Assembly: GCF_007655135.1 (NCBI RefSeq)
Contig: NC_045128.1
Location: 31,838,811 to 31,902,810 of the forward strand
DNA: 64,000 nucleotides
Source: Punica granatum
Taxonomy: Eukaryota; Streptophyta; Magnoliopsida; Myrtales; Lythraceae
Direction of reading: 5' to 3'
Part shown: positions 12,872 to 24,727 of the stretch, piece after piece
How positions within the stretch are numbered: position 1 is the stretch's first letter
How the letters are laid out: each line of letters begins with the position of its first letter
The notes under the pieces: model-generated
Databases searched by the model: none
Seen by the model: only the letters and a program-made list of their open reading frames with translations
What the model was told of the DNA's origin: nothing
Translations under genes and position numbers: made by a program

Positions 12872-15800
12872 TTAACCACAGCAACTGGACTTTTGCGCAT
12901 CTTGTCCCGAGCTGTTTGCTTGGTCGGGTTGGTTTATCCTGATGGTCTGAGACTGTAATACGGAAAAACAAGAAACCGCACTAATGAGTCATATTTCTTT
13001 AGGATAAAGTAGAAGAGTTGAAAACGGGAAATGGAGGATGCCAGAATGGAATAGGAAATGTACCTCAGCTTTTGTATCACTCTCTGCAAGCCTTTGCTTA
13101 ATGTCCTTTGCTATTGAAAAGAAAACTTCCTCTACATTCATATTCGTCTTTGCACTCTGCACCAAAGCGTAATTAACCATAGCACAAAAAAAAAATGTGG
13201 CAATGTAAATCAATGTAATTAGTTGCAACCTACAGTTTCAAAGAATTTAATCCCGTACTCATCAGCAAGAGCTTGGCCTTTTGAAGTCGGAATGGCCTGT
13301 ATCAGTACAAGGGAATATAAGCTACAGAGTTACTCGCAAATTTTTAGTTTATTAATGGAAACAACAATATTAGGCTCTTCATTGAAGAGTAAAGAATCCA
13401 GGACGTTGCTCCCAAAAACAGAGGTCTCCGAAAATAAAAACCGAAGAGCACTTACCCTTTTGCTTTCATCCATGTCAGCCTTGTTCCCAACTAATATTTT
13501 GTTTACGTTGTCAGAAGCATGCTGTTCAATATTGCGGATCCAGTTTTGAATATCTGAAAATAGGCAAGGACCTTCGTCTTGCATCAAAATGCTAGAAATA
13601 TGAAGCTGCTCGAAGATTGCAAAAGTAGATTCCTTAAAATCCTTTTTTTTTTCCTTTTTCTTTTTTCCTTGGCTGAAACCGGGAAGAATAAAATTGATTT
13701 ATCTGAAGAGCAGTCAACGTTAGACTACAATGGACACACATAGTCGTCTCATACTACAGAGAACCAGTTAAACATGACTAATAACAAAAAGAATCAGTCA
13801 AAGTAACAGGGGAAGTTACTGTTGAAGGATGTCTCGTCGGTAACATCATACACCAGCAGAATACCCATCGCTCCACGGTAATAAGCTGGAGAAGAGACCA
13901 AAATAGATCTTGTGAGTTTCTAATATCACAGGTGGTGAATATCCAACTTACAATAACAAACAGGAACTTAAATCAGCAAGAGGTCAAGCTTTAATGTAAT
14001 AGCTCAGTGATGCACATCTACCCAACAAGATAGCATTGGTAGAATTCAGGAACCTTCATTGCCATATTAATTACAAATCTTGCTTGAGGGTGAGTGCATA
14101 TTTAGTTAGATTTTTCAATATATTTAAAGTTTTTCTATCACCGCGTGGAAAAAAAAAAAGGAAGCTTTAAACTGGAATTTATCTAGGTCCAAATTCCAAT
14201 TTGACAATGGTAGCCGCCCAAACTTCCATTACTCTAATCTCAAACTGGGATGCCATAGCAGCGAAAAGAAGTCATTTCCCAAACCAATGATCGATTTCAA
14301 AAACATAGAAGCAAATTCATCCAGTGGAATTTACCTGTTGTGATAGTTCGGAATCGCTCCTGACCAGCAGTGTCCCAGATTTGCAATTTGATTCGTTTCC
14401 CATCGAGCTCTATAGTCCGTATCTTAAAGTCAATGCTGTAAACCAGGGAATGAGCAATAAGATAAATCTTGCAACCGGTAAAGTCCACATTCACTAGAAC
14501 CTCGAAATTCAGACCCATTAAGGTCCTTTTGCTTCTCTTCACTCACGAAAGACACGTAAAATTTGCAGAAACTTGCTGGTATCAAGTAGTGACAGGGAGC
14601 AGGAGGGAGGAATGAGCATTAGCAATTCCTATAAATTAATAAAAGATGTAACATCACAGAGGTTCTATTGGAGCCTACAATATTTTTGCTAATAGCATGG
14701 ACAGTTATGTGTCATTGTAATCATGACGAGTGTGAATAAGTTATCTGGAATCTCATATGTCCTTTACGAGCATAGGAAACTATTGTATTAACTGCAGAAG
14801 CGCGTGCATCAATAGCATTCATCAAATTCAAATATAGATTCAGTTGCTGAGTGAGAATGGTAAGAAAAGGAAGATCAGGTAGTTAAGCAAGACTTCGAAC
14901 TGCAGTCTCACTCGTTTGATATCCCCAACATAAAAGCCGATCTAATTAAGATAGTTTTTATTTTGGTAACAGTTAAAATAGTTCTTACAAGTAATGTAGG
15001 TTTTGATGAAGAGACATACCCTATCGTGGTGATGAAACTGGTCGTAAAAGAACCATCTGAAAATCTTAAAAGCAGACAACTCTTCCCAACGCCTGGAAAG
15101 TAATGTGATACAGTAACCAAATTATCGATGCATATAACGGGTAAAAGTAAAACTAAAACAGGGTAATATGCTCAAGGTCTGAGGCACTAGAATATCCCAA
15201 AGTTCAAAAATTGGTGAGAAATTCAGGTGCGAAAAAATAAGCACTCGCATTGGATTAAGGTCGTTCAAACAACTAGAAGCAAAGAGGAGCAGCACCCATT
15301 ATCAAAGTCATCTAATGGCTGTATATAAAAGGCAAAATCCACTTCGGAGAAAGAGTAGGAAGGAAATCGTAACAGGATCATGACACAGCAATGCTGCCGC
15401 TAACTCACTGAGGAGTTTCAACGAACAAAAATATTTAAAAAGAAAAAAAAGGAGATGATGAAGCGGCCAAGTGCAATCCTATATCCGAGATATTCGGGTA
15501 AAGCTAAAGGCGCGCATAAAAGCACCCACTATTCATCTCCATGACAATCCCCCGACTGAGTCCGAGCCCCTACAAATGTAATGCTTGCAAATTGAGCTTG
15601 CCAGACATGATAATCTGGAATAGCTGGTAATTAACAGAGATAGACAGCCTTCTCAAATTCTCCAACAGGATCGCAGCTCAATCACCAATACTCTCGACAA
15701 AAAAAAATCCAAACTACAGAATTCTGCGGAGGAAACAAATTAAGAGCACATATCCATAGCCTCAAAGCTCACAAATTCAAAACCAGAAATTCTCTTCAAT

Positions 15801-15966
15801 TTTCCATTTCAGCTTCCCCCTTCACCTCGATCAATTTCTACAGACAACACGCACAGAGGGAGAGGGAGAGAGATGATAGATTGAGGAACTGACCGCTGTC
15901 GCCAATCAGGAGCAGCTTAATGAGGAAATCGTGATCGGCCCGAGCTCTGGCTGGTGGCGCGGCCAT
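12872..15966 (-). CDS. RABE1: RABE-type (Rab8/Sec4-like) small GTPase
   Basis: Eight exons: 15966-15894, 15092-15020, 14435-14335, 13885-13820, 13553-13456, 13296-13234, 13156-13064 and 12952-12872, coding for 215 residues. All nucleotide-binding motifs are present: P-loop GDSGVGKS (residues 22-29), effector loop TTIGIDFK (47-53), WDTAGQE (69-75), NKAD (128-131) and SAK (159-161). The C-terminus is SSCCG, with Cys213 and Cys214 available for double geranylgeranylation, so it should sit on membranes. RABE GTPases drive traffic from Golgi/post-Golgi compartments to the plasma membrane and bind exocyst-type effectors. Length, motif spacing and exon structure are typical. The 5' UTR contains a GAA/TTC triplet repeat at about 16084-16113. 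The paralogue number within RABE1 cannot be decided here. Confidence 0.95.
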
Positions 15967-16298
15967 TTAATCTGAGCTCTGCACATTTACGCAACAAACG
16001 AATTCCACCGATTAATTTATCCGCATACACGAAGAACACGATGGAATGAAGATCAAAGAGATAGAGAGTAAGACCTGATGGCCGAAGAAGAAGAAGAAGA
16101 AGAAGAAGAAGAATTGTTAACAAGTAAACGAAGACATGGGAAAGAGACCAGACCAAGATGAAAATTATTATTATTATTATGATTTGAGGAATTTTCTTGG
16201 GGAAATACCGAAATATTACCACAGGAAAAAAGTTGCAATATGAAATAAAAATGGGTAAATTATTCTGAAAATTATTAACTTTTAAATCTGTCTCAAAT
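15967..16298. other. 5' UTR/promoter of the RABE gene with triplet repeats
   Basis: Upstream of the minus-strand ATG lie a GAA repeat (about 16084-16113; TTC in the transcript) and an ATT repeat (about 16165-16180). Pyrimidine-rich TTC stretches are common in plant 5' UTRs. No separate gene is seen. Confidence 0.5.
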
Positions 16299-16324
16299 AT
16301 GCCACCAAACTTCTTTCATCGCTT

Positions 16325-16570
16325 GGGGTCATTATTTCACAAACAACCAAGCTGCTCTCCGCGAACCCAGTGTTCGAGAACTAAATACATTGAGATAGAC
16401 CGTCACTTCATTCGTGAGCATATTCGGTCTAAGACTATTGTCGCTACACGTACCTCCACTCGTCTACAACTTGAAGACATATTCACCAAAACTTTGGATC
16501 GCGATCGGTTTCAATTTTTCCTCCGCGAGTTAGGGAATTTGGGATCTTCATTATTCAACTTGACGGGGGC
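16325..16570 (+). pseudogene. Ty1/copia retrotransposon remnant (end of RNase H)
   Basis: A frame on the plus strand reads TKYIEIDRHFIRE, then QLEDIFTKTL and FQFFLRELG, which match the last part of copia-type polyproteins (the conserved KxIExDxHFIRE and LADIFTKxL blocks). Just upstream, similar sequence continues only in a different frame around 16346-16380, so the reading frame is broken. Only the end of the RNase H region remains; integrase and reverse transcriptase are absent. It is followed directly by a purine-rich tract and an LTR-like segment. Confidence 0.8.
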
Positions 16571-16757
16571 ATGCCGTCAGATATGCCCGCGTTTGCCGGT
16601 ATACTATGTATATATTAGTTGGTCGGTGATATTTTTGGTTTGTTAGGGTAGCCATTTTTCCTTCCCTGATTACATGGGATATTTCCTTTATTCTTATGTA
16701 TTAGTAGCAGTGATGAATGAAATCAAAGCTTCAGTCTCTCCATTCCACGTTACTCAC
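16571..16757 (+). mobile_element. Probable copia 3' LTR
   Basis: Immediately after the RNase H remnant comes a purine tract (gacgggggc, about 16562-16570) and then a segment starting tgccgtcag and ending near ttactcaca. It thus has TG...CA ends, with 'atgaatgaaatcaaagcttc' before the end as in many copia LTRs. No matching 5' LTR is in the window, so the element is truncated. Ends are approximate. Confidence 0.55.
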
Positions 16758-16794
16758 AAATTTCTATTGACAAAGACATACTGACATCCAAATT

Positions 16795-16850
16795 GTTAGG
16801 AATTTATTTTTGTGAAGCCAAAAGATATCCAAATTGTAAGGAATTGTATC
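16795..16850 (+). repeat. Short dispersed repeat 'gtgaagccaaaagatatcc'
   Basis: The block ttgtgaagccaaaagatatc with following caaattgtaagga recurs at about 18450-18480 and 21255-21292 with few changes. Identity of the parent element is unknown; three similar copies within 5 kb show it is repetitive. Confidence 0.45.
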
Positions 16851-17173
16851 GAGCTTAGTCTTCGTCGAGCACATGCGATGGGAATGATATTCCGTAATTA
16901 TAGACAAACTAATGACAGGAGGACATTTCAAATGACCCTCGAACCCGAGCCTGCAACCTCAGTTTCCTCTTCTGCACATTTGATCATGTCCCATGTCCCA
17001 AAAGAAATGAATTCCAACACTAAAGGAGAGGTCCTCAGTAGAGTAAAGTTGGACTGTCCGTATCGCTATAAGCGCAAGTCCTAATGAGAATGGGTCGGGT
17101 CAACAAAAGCTCTTCACCCAGCTGTTAGCTATTCAATTTACCATCGTACTAAGTGACGTGTTTGAAAATTTAT

Positions 17174-17372
17174 AGTGCGTTTGGTTTCAGAGTTAAAGTA
17201 ATTTTGATTTTGATTGTGAAAAAAGACAAATGATTGTGTAGTGTATTGAGTTAAAGTTAAAATTAAAATTTTTTACTTGGGAAATGTGTATTTTTATTAT
17301 GTAGTGTGTTGAGTTAAAGTTAAAGTTAAATTTTTTGTAATTTTAACTGCGAAACGAAACGAAACTTAAAAA
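17174..17372. mobile_element. MITE-like element (GTGCGTTTGG family), copy 1
   Basis: Starts gtgcgtttggtttcagag and ends with a roughly inverted word (gcgaaacgaaacgaaac). The interior is a characteristic double block of 'ttgagttaaagttaaa..' separated by 'cttgggaaatgtgtattttt'. The same architecture occurs at 20819-21002 and 35480-35667 and, reversed and diverged, at 23795-24098. It has no coding capacity. Superfamily is not decided because clean target duplications are not visible. Confidence 0.6.
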
Positions 17373-18144
17373 TTTTTACTCACATTTATTGAATAATTTT
17401 TAAAAAATTGTATAAATTAGAACTTGTGTTATTGTAAGCTTGGGATTTTGAATTAGGAAGATATAAGTTGATTATGACAAGGACATGGGATATATTCATA
17501 ATAAATTGAAAATTGAATTTTCTTCACTTCATGTACATTATTATGTGGCCCCATCTTCCAGTTTATACCCAAGGACCATGGCCTTGAAGAGTGATAGAGG
17601 AAGGGAAATAACGAAATACTCCAAGCGATGGCTTATGCCACAATATTATATCTATTTTCTTTTAATATCCTGATTTATATATGTATACATATATTTTTTA
17701 TTATTTTTAAAGAGAAATTGCAGGGGGAGCCGGATATACGTACCTGATATGATGCATTGATCAAATCCCATCCCAAGTAATTTATGTACATTCGCATGAT
17801 GCATTTAGGCACCCGATCCACTCCATACTACTTGTCAAATAATATGCCAGCTAAAGCTAAGCTCAATGTCCGCAGTCTCGTACAAATATTAGCATGTATG
17901 CCAGTAGCAATGAAATTGATGTAGGGATGAAACTGGACTTTTACATGCATCCATGATGTGGTCGACGAAGAGCTCTCAAGCGTTAACCGACAGCAGGGAC
18001 GGGGCCACATAGCTTCAGGAGCAATTGCTAATTTGACTTTGTTTAGTAATTTCCCAAAAAAATGTAATTTTTAAAATTTTCTCCACTTCAACCCATTAGC
18101 TTTTTCTTGTGCAGCTTGGTATTCGGAAATCCAATGGGCCTTTG

Positions 18145-18275
18145 ATTAATCTAGTCGAGCTGGATCAATCCACTAAGGGTACGAGTCTCTCAAGTAAATT
18201 TTCTTCATTTACAAGTCTCGAATATGAAACTTTGCTTTAGTGGAACAAGTACGAATTGCTTCAACAAATCCAAGT
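18145..18275 (-). repeat. SINE-like repeat, copy 3
   Basis: Diverged relative of 5100-5315: it shares 'tcaatccactaagggtacgag', 'ctctcaagtaaattttcttc', 'atttacaagtctcgaa' and a closing 'gaattgcttcaacaaatcc' block in the same order and orientation. Confidence 0.45.
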
Positions 18276-19248
18276 TAGCAATTCAACTTATTACTTTGCC
18301 CCACTGAAATAGGTATTTATGTATTATATATGTCATATAATTATTTTTGCCCCCACTAAAGGGAAATTTTGGCTCCGTCCCTGACCTGGCAACGCATAGT
18401 TTTACTGAAAAAACTAGATCGATCACGTCATGCTTTATGCTTCCTTCTATTTGTGAAGCCAAAGACATCCAAATTATTATGAACTAGTCAATTACACCCG
18501 TGTTGTGTGGGATTTATTCTTATTAAAGAGTTATTTTCATATATATTATGTATTATGCAACTTGTATTGCCTAAAATTTGAAAATATCAATTAGTTTATA
18601 TTGCCAAAATACTTTTAAACAACGTCCAAATTTTTCTATTTGCATAACTTAATTTAAGCCATATTATAAGAATATTATCATCATACTGAGGTAGCTCTAT
18701 TGATATAAAAATTTGAAGAGTTTTATTCAACATAATGCATGCATGGGAGAAAGAGAAAACATGGAATATGAAAGAAACTCTACCCTAGTCATACCAGGCA
18801 ATTTCAGTGTAGACCAATAAAATACTAGAAACAAAAAGTAGAGAAAACTCATTCTAGTTTGTGGATTATTAATTTGAAGGCTTATCTAATAATTTTGATT
18901 TAATCCTAAATCCAAGTATGTAGGAGTGGAATAATGAGGAGCTGTGAATTTGAGATTTTAGAATATGTAACGGTTAATGGAGAATGGTTTCGCTATTATA
19001 TATTATAAAACTTAAAATATATTGAAAAGTAAGTTTAGTTTTAATGTTGAGTTTCTAAATTTTTAGATTATTTAATTTTTATGTAGATTTTATTTTAACT
19101 TAATATATCTTGAAAATTCTTTCAATTAAATAATAAAAGTAATTAATTGCATGAGCAATAAAATATAAATTTCAACCAATTGAAAGGATTAGTGCATTTG
19201 GAGTTTAGAATAATGTAAATTATTCAATCAAATTGTAACGATAATAGT

Positions 19249-19350
19249 TAATGTGGAGCTAACGGTGCCATGTGATATAGCATGATTGGACTAATAAATA
19301 TCATATGACTGGACGACAACAATTAACATGGAGCTAACGGTGCCAAATGC
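19249..19350 (+). repeat. Two direct repeats with core 'tggagctaacggtgcca'
   Basis: The 17-mer core tggagctaacggtgcca occurs twice, at about 19253-19269 and 19329-19345, each preceded by a diverged 'gttaat/attaac' word. About 100-230 bp downstream a second repeated block of the form 'tgta(t/c)tattttt(t/c)taaagg(t/c)c' occurs at about 19470-19490 and 19588-19608. This suggests remains of a repetitive element; no gene is present. Confidence 0.4.
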
Positions 19351-19664
19351 AACTCATTCAATCGTGTTGTGCCACATTGTATCGTTAACTCTCGCCAGCT
19401 GTTATCTTTATATTTGACGGAATAATTAATGACGTGCTAGAAACGCAACTCAAGCTGAAAGTTGTGTATTTTTGTATTATTTTTTAAAGGTCGTGATATA
19501 TTTTTAAAAAAGTGCAACAATAGTGCATTTATATACCACTCTATAAATGACATTATATATTTAATAAAAAATACAAAGATCGTGTCTTCTTGTACTATTT
19601 TCTAAAGGCCATACTATATTTAGGGAAAAATGCAAAGGTAATAAAGAGCTAAGGGCTTTGACAT

Positions 19665-20515
19665 ATGGCATCGTTTAGAGGAAGAAAAACCATAAGCACA
19701 GGCACTTTCTTCTTCACTGATGTCTAGAGGAAGATTTCTTCCTTCTCTTTCACTTCACCATAGGAATCGAAAGAAGCAAAGTTCCTCAAATTCGTGAGGA
19801 ACTCGTGATTTCGATGGTGTGAGGAATTCGTGATTTCGATGCTATGACGATGCAAATATGCCAAGTATTCCATTTCCAGCCCCCTCTCCCTCCATTGTTT
19901 CTATCTCCTCTCTTCCTCTCTCTCACGCTCAAATGCACAGAGTGATGATCCCTTTGCATGAACGAATCCGCCAGCTTAAGCTGCATTGTTGCTCCACTAA
20001 TACTAATTCACTCTTTCGTGCGCTGTCACTGTTCACGAATTTCACCGGGATGGACGAAGGAATGGTGGAGCCGAACACCGATTGCGTCTTCTTCTTGGCC
20101 TCCCTCCTCACCTGCAAGAAGGTGACATTCTCGAATGAGACGACCCTCAGCTCCAAGTGCTTCTTTTTCCTCTTGATTGTCCACTTCCAGATATGTTCCT
20201 TTCCCTATGATTTCCCTTTCTGTGACGGGTTCCTCATTCTTGCAATTGCAAATATGGATTTTCCTATTATATGTAATGCATATACTCTTCTTGAAAATTT
20301 TGATTCTTGACTGCGTTTTTGCCCAAATTTTACATCGACGTCGCATCGAAATCACGAATTCCCCAATTTGTTTGATTTCAAAGACCAATTTGGGGAAAAT
20401 TGTTTCTTTCGATTTCTATGTGAAGTGAAGGAGAATGAAGAAATTGTTCTCTAGACATCAATGAAGAAGAAAGTGTCTGTGTTTTTCTTTTCCCAGTTTT
20501 TTCGATTTATGGGTT
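19665..20515. mobile_element. Element with long (about 180 bp) inverted-repeat arms
   Basis: The left arm (about 19665-19860) and the reverse complement of the right arm (about 20320-20515) match over long stretches: cactttcttcttcactgatg versus cactttcttcttcattgatg, 'tttcacttcacc' versus 'cttcacttcaca', 'atcgaaagaa' in both, and gaattcgtgatttcgatgc in both. The arms enclose a loop of about 460 bp (19861-20320) that is more GC-rich than its surroundings and open in several frames. Long arms with a unique insert fit a fold-back or Pack-MULE-like element. No transposase is seen, and outer ends and target duplication are not resolved. Confidence 0.65.
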
Positions 20516-20818
20516 GGAAGGTTTGATAATGTATTAAACCGGCTTGAGTGGGCCAGTATTACTGGTCGCACACGTGGCACCCTCTGATTGAATAAAAATC
20601 CATCTCGGCATTTTTGGATGGAAAAATTAACGGTGGGACCAAAATGAACAAATCTTGTAACGTTTAGGACGAGATTGAACAAAGAAAAAGATTTAGGATG
20701 AAAACGAAAAAGCAATGAAACGTTGAGGACCAAAATTGGCATTTTCCCTATATGATATGTAGATTCTCTCAACAGAACATGCAATTTAATTTGCATTATC
20801 GTCTCATAAAATCTACTG

Positions 20819-21002
20819 GTGCGTTTAGTTTCGGATTTAAAGTAACTTTAATTTTAATTGTAGAAAATGACAAATGATTGTGTAATATGTTGAGTTAAAA
20901 TTAAAGTTAAAATTTTTAACTTGGGAAATGTGTATTTTTGTTGTGTAGTATGTTGAGTTAAAGTTAAAAATTTTCTGATTTTAACTGCGAAATCAAACGG
21001 AG
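20819..21002. mobile_element. MITE-like element (GTGCGTTTGG family), copy 2
   Basis: Begins ggtgcgtttagtttcgg and ends gcgaaatcaaacggagc, which read as imperfect terminal inverted repeats of about 16 bp. The interior has the same two 'ttgagttaaa' blocks around 'cttgggaaatgtgtattttt' as the copy at 17174. Confidence 0.65.
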
Positions 21003-21730
21003 CAATATCACTAAATATAACTGATGATATATATTGCATAAGAAAGTATCCCATCCATAAATCCCAACAGACTCGATATTTAAATATATCAAAAGCTTTC
21101 CTTAAGGCCTAAATATCTAATGGACTCGGTCATAAGATTATATATTTTGTTAGGCCCGCGATCAAGAAGGAAAACCCAACCAACGATTGAACATACAAGA
21201 GAAATTGGAGCAAATATTGACAACGATTGAATCCGTCGTGCTTTTCATCTCCTTTTATTTTTGTGAAGGCAAAAGACATCCAAATTATAAGGATTTTTCT
21301 CAAAAAAAAACTGGGCGATTTAATTCGCATGATCTCGTCTCAAACATATCCAGATACATATGTATATCTTATAATATTATTTAAAGAAATTTTTCGTGTT
21401 GTAACCGGCATTTGCATTCCATATAAGATACTCATTGCGAAAAAGATAATTTATGTGTTCTCCAAAAACTGTGGCCCAATAAAAAATAAAATTGAAAAAC
21501 GGATTCTCTTTACAAATAACTACAGAGGATTTTGCATGTAATAGCTAAAATAAAATAAAAATAGAGTATCCAATTTAACTTTTAAATTTTACCCAAAAGC
21601 GTGAAGAAAAAAGAGAATCACCTGAAGGTAATAATCTCACAACGCATGGAAGTGCGTGGATGTCTAATATAAATAGAAATGGAAAAAAAAATAGAGATTT
21701 TGAAAAGCAATATTGTCGTTAGGCCGGGCT

Positions 21731-23047
21731 ACTCAAACTTGATTGTCACTGAAATTCAGAATAAATATTCTCTGTTCGATTATAAGGATAAAGGGAATTA
21801 TGAGAAATATCCCATGATATAAGGATATGGGAGTATTTCAGCGGCTCGGACACCGATGAAAAAATGGAAAAATACAAAACATAAAGAGAGATAGAGATCA
21901 AACGAGGACGAAATTGGGAGTTTGCTATCAGACTTCATGATTATATATATGTTTAAGCTTATCAGATTGATCCGAATAATTTTCACATGGTTATATATAT
22001 GGTTGACCTTATCAAAGTCGTTTATAGGTAAATCTATTGATTTTTGAAAAAATTATTTGTATAGACTGTTTTTTTATAACAAATCTTTTGCATATGCGTG
22101 CAATCTTGATTCACCTCCTAATAAGGCATCCCAAACCTTTAAACTCTAACCTGTTAGAGAAAATGAGTATGATCTTATGTATCAACACAACTCATTGTGA
22201 TAGAAGAACACAATATCTTCTTACCATTATTAATTACCACTATTAAATTTTTAGGGATGCGAGACTGACAAGGAATCGATATGTGGCTGTTCAGAAGAAA
22301 TCTGTAATGGTCATGGCGAGCTTTCTTCTTTTCATTGGATTTTCCAGTCCTTTAAGACACTCTTCTCATGCGATAGACATGAGCAGATGAAATACAAAGT
22401 ATGAAGATACTGAAACTATTAATCATGCATTGGTCATTTCTACATCACGCTTAGCAGATGATGTTGTTCTTTATTTTTCTTTGCTGGCCGGGTTGAATAT
22501 CTCTTTGTTTCTTCAGCAAATTCTAATTCATCTCCAATTTCCAATTTTTCCCTCCACTAACAAATGCCCATATAACACACAATCTGAATGATTAACGGAG
22601 TTAGCTGATGCTATCCATATGAGACGGTTTTCCTAATAAAAATTTTAAATTTTTGTTTGGTTCACACTTCGGAATCAAAAACGAAAATGAAAATGGAATA
22701 GGATAGAATGAAACGGAATAACAAATTTTAATTTTTGTTTGGTTTAATTCGAAATCGAAATTGAATGCCTATAACTATTTCATTAAAATAATATATTTGT
22801 GACAGTTATAAGTTGAAGTGGTGAAAAGTTAGTTGAGATTATTTTGAGTTTTAAAAATTTGATTCCACTATATGGGGGTTTTTGATTCCTGTTGTTGGGG
22901 GTGATGAATTGTTGCATATGAGGCAATTGGATTCGAATTTTTGGTTAACAAATATCAACAATCGGAATGAATGATTTTTTTTTCTATATTTTGAATCAAT
23001 GATTTCATTTCTGATTCCATGGGATTTTCATAACAAAATAAACATCC
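21731..23047 (+). repeat. Tandem duplication, unit A (about 1.32 kb)
   Basis: Sequence from 'acttgattgtcactgaaatt' to 'taacaaaataaacatc' is repeated immediately downstream (23055-24727) at high similarity, including the shared marks 'cccatgatataaggatatgg', 'gcatatgcgtgcaatcttga', 'gaatatctctttgtttcttc' and 'caatgatttcatttctgatt'. No protein-coding gene is recognised in either unit. A stretch after about 22650 (ttttgtttggttcacactt...) looks like an older repeat inside the unit. Confidence 0.8.
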
Positions 23048-23054
23048 AGACTAT

Positions 23055-24727
23055 TCACACTTGATTGCCACCGAAATTGAGAATAAAATGTTCTCTGTTC
23101 GATTAAAAGGAGAAAGGGAATTATGAGAAATGTCCCATGATATAAGGATATGGGAGTATTTCAACGGCTCAAACACCGATGAAAAAAATGGAAAAATACA
23201 AAATATAAAGGGAGATAGAGATCAAAGGAGGACGAAATTGGGGGTTTGCCTATCAGATTTCATGATTATATATATGTTTAAGCTTATCGGATTGATCCGA
23301 AGAATTTTCACGTGGATATATATATGGTTGACCTTATCAAAGTCGTTTATAAGTAAATCTATTGTTTTTTGAAAAAAAAATGTGTATAGACTCTGTTTTT
23401 TTAATCCAGTACTATATCCATTGTCCTTGGTTTCTTATAACAAATCTTTTGCATATGCGTGCAATCTTGATTCATCTCCATAATAAGGCATTCCAAACCT
23501 TTAAACTCTAACCTGTTAGAAAAAATGAGTATGATCTTATATATCAACACAACTCATTGTGATTGAAGAAGACAATATCTTCTTACCATTACTAATTACC
23601 ACTAATAAATTTTTAGAGATGTGAGACTGACAAGGAATTGATATGTGGCTGTTCGGAAGAAATTTATAAGGGTCATGAAGAACTTTCTTCTTTTCCCCGG
23701 ATTTTCCAGTCCTTTAAGACATTCTTCTCATGCGATAGACATGAGCAGAAGAAATGAAAAGATGAAAAAAAGTATGCAGATACTGAAACTGTTAGTGCTC
23801 ATTTGGTTTTTTAAAATTTTTTAATTGTACTCCACTTGATATCTCTTATTTTCAATTCAACAACATTTATTACTTTTTTCCTTTTTCTTTCAATTTTTTT
23901 AACTATTCAATTCAATTTTTAATACTAAATTATCTCAACTATTTATTACTTTTTTCACAATTCAACAACACAATCATTACTTTCTCTCAACTATTCATTA
24001 CTTTTTTACGCTTTTCTCATAATTCAACGACACAATCATTACAAATCAATTAAAATCAAAACTCAACTCAACTCAACTCTAAAATCAAATACAATCTGAT
24101 CATGCCTTGGTCATTTCTTCATCACGCTTAGCAGATGAAGTTGTTCTCTAATTTTCTTTGCTGGCCGGGTTGAATATCTCTTTGTTTCTTCAGCAAATTC
24201 TTATTCGCATCCAATTTCCAATTTTGCCCTCCACTAACAAATGCCCATATAACACACAATCTGAATGACTAACGGAGTTAGCTGATGCTATTCAAATGAG
24301 ATGGTTTCCCTAATAGAAAATTTTAATTTTTGTTTGGTTCACACTTTGAAATCAAAAACAGAAATGAAAATGGAATAGGACAGAATGAAACAGAATAACA
24401 AATTTTAATCTTTGTTTGGTTTAATTCGAAACCGGAATTGGATGCCTACAACTATTCCGTTAAAATAATATATTTGTGACAGTTATAAGTTGCTAAGGTT
24501 GGAAAGTCAGTTGAGATTATTTTGAGTTTCACAAATTGGATTCCACTATATGGGCGTTTCTGATTCCGGTTGTTAGGGGAGATGAATCGTTGCATATGAG
24601 GCAATTGGATTAGAATTTTTGGTTAACAAATATCAACAATCAGAATCAATGTTTTTTTTTTTCCGGTATTTGGAATCAATGATTTCATTTCTGATTCCAT
24701 TGAATTTTCATAACAAAGTAAACATCA
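23055..24727 (+). repeat. Tandem duplication, unit B (about 1.67 kb)
   Basis: Second copy of unit A. It is longer because of two differences: about 36 bp extra near 23393-23432 and an approximately 300-bp insertion at 23795-24098 that unit A lacks. The rest aligns with point differences and small indels only, so duplication preceded the insertion. Confidence 0.8.
23795..24098. mobile_element. MITE-like insertion in unit B of the duplication
   Basis: Absent from the matching place in unit A (after 'tactgaaact'). It begins gtgctcatttggtttttt and ends 'ctctaaaatcaaatacaat', whose reverse complement is similar, so it has imperfect terminal inverted repeats. It looks like a diverged, reverse-oriented member of the GTGCGTTTGG family. 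The empty site in unit A defines the insertion to within a few bases. Confidence 0.6.

Noticed and set aside
16812..17084. 90-residue open frame after the copia LTR
   Set aside because: It begins inside a repeated block and has no recognisable domain.
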